DNA from: Sva-07 sp963728195
GTDB taxonomy: Bacteria; Actinomycetota; Acidimicrobiia; Acidimicrobiales; Ilumatobacteraceae
Direction: 5' to 3'
Assembly: GCA_963728195.1 (NCBI GenBank)
Contig: CAVSIX010000011.1
Location: 248,001 to 312,000 of the forward strand
Length of the DNA stretch: 64,000 nt
Shown: piece by piece, positions 63,593-64,000 of the stretch
Numbering within the stretch: position 1 is the stretch's first letter
How the letters are laid out: each line of letters begins with the position of its first letter
Notes under the pieces: model-generated
What the model was told of the DNA's origin: nothing
The model's input: only the letters and a program-made list of their open reading frames with translations
Database searches by the model: none
Made by a program: the position numbers and the translations under genes

Positions 63593-64000
63593 GTGCAGAA
63601 CGCGGTCGAGACTCCGATCCCCTGGAACGGCAGCGCAGGCACGATCCTGCATCTCGTACGAACTGGACGAGCGTCGACCCGCAGCGACCTCGGAACGCTG
63701 ACCGGCCTCGCGAGATCGACCATCGCTCAGCGTGTCGATGCGTTGCTCGATCGAGGGTTGCTCGTCCTCGGCGACGACAGTGCCTCCACCGGCGGCCGGC
63801 CGCCCAGCACGCTCGTGTTCAACCGGCGCAGCGGCGTCGTGCTGTCGGGCGACCTCGGCGCCACGCACTCGCGTGTCGCAGTGACCGATCTCGGCGGCGA
63901 GGCACTCGCGCAACGCACCCACGACATCGCCATCGACGAAGGCCCCGAGGTCGTCCTGAACTGGCTCGAGCACACCTTCGACGAACTGCTGGACACAGCG
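63593..64000 (+). CDS. ROK-family transcriptional regulator (5' part; cut by window end)
   Basis: The plus strand from GTG 63593 (GGGAG upstream) encodes 136 residues with no stop before the window end. An N-terminal winged helix is followed by the start of a ROK domain. The HTH is TRSDLGTLTGLARSTIAQRV, and STGGRPPSTLVFN is the usual link region. The ROK part begins VVLSGDLGATHSRVAVTDLG (phosphate-1-like GDLGATH). The rest is missing. It is divergent from the sugar ABC operon, so it probably represses that operon and responds to its sugar (inference). Confidence 0.85.
   Translation, partial: MQNAVETPIPWNGSAGTILHLVRTGRASTRSDLGTLTGLARSTIAQRVDALLDRGLLVLGDDSASTGGRPPSTLVFNRRSGVVLSGDLGATHSRVAVTDLGGEALAQRTHDIAIDEGPEVVLNWLEHTFDELLDTA

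Overview
The window is a high-GC, densely coded bacterial chromosome segment with strong G/C bias at third codon positions, many GTG starts and frequent ATGA or GTGA start/stop overlaps. Two wax ester synthase/diacylglycerol acyltransferase (WS/DGAT) genes, a HAD-PlsC fusion, DUF222-HNH, DUF1206, DUF1254/DUF1214 and DUF7715-like proteins point to an actinobacterium. My best guess is the Acidimicrobiia (Ilumatobacter-like), but this is inferred from gene content and style, not from a marker gene. I found no rRNA, tRNA, CRISPR array, intact insertion sequence or origin.

Layout. 1-8 kb: a mosaic lipoprotein (solute-binding, peptidoglycan-binding and fasciclin domains), a VOC protein, a cupredoxin lipoprotein, then a lipid pair (HAD-PlsC and WS/DGAT), a zinc alcohol dehydrogenase and a MOSC protein. 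8-18 kb: a methyltransferase, small proteins, a frameshifted sulfotransferase, a TldE/TldD pair, an NTF2-like protein and a 1280-residue protein with two cyclase domains, an AAA ATPase and a TPR region, laid out like soluble adenylyl cyclase. 18-24 kb: one roughly 6-kb secreted-protein gene with two RLIG(P/Q)(A/S) hexapeptide arrays, a gingipain/caspase-like (clan CD) domain and Ig-like repeats, broken by several frameshifts. 24-29 kb: a glycerol-1-phosphate-dehydrogenase-like enzyme, a frameshifted DegT aminotransferase, a PIG-L deacetylase and an HNH endonuclease. 29-37 kb: HAD, P450, amidase, small membrane proteins, DsbA-like, acyl-CoA thioesterase, a zinc ribbon and an SGNH hydrolase. 37-42 kb: a TetR regulator with a clear palindromic operator, coupled to an asymmetric heterodimeric ABC exporter. 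42-53.6 kb: DoxX, a second WS/DGAT, NagA, a beta-lactamase-like hydrolase, a DHA2 MFS pump, a frameshifted HrpA helicase and an M20 peptidase. 53.6-57.3 kb: accessory-looking DNA with a membrane-protein remnant, DUF1254, DksA/TraR, YiiM-type MOSC and a serine-recombinase remnant. 57.3-64 kb: a sugar-catabolic unit (isomerase, Gfo/Idh/MocA oxidoreductase, RbsB/RbsC/RbsA-type transporter) facing a divergent ROK regulator cut by the window end.

Functional themes are neutral-lipid synthesis (HAD-PlsC, two WS/DGATs, thioesterase), sugar and aminosugar use (NagA, RbsABC-type operon, ROK) and export (ABC and MFS pumps). Two non-coding signals stand out. One is a 30-bp palindromic element present nearly identically at the start of the alcohol dehydrogenase gene and in frame inside hrpA. 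The other is a pair of tandem 40-bp palindromes near 37.7 kb. Four genes (sulfotransferase, RLIG protein, DegT, hrpA) carry frameshifts, so either decay or draft-sequence error must be considered.
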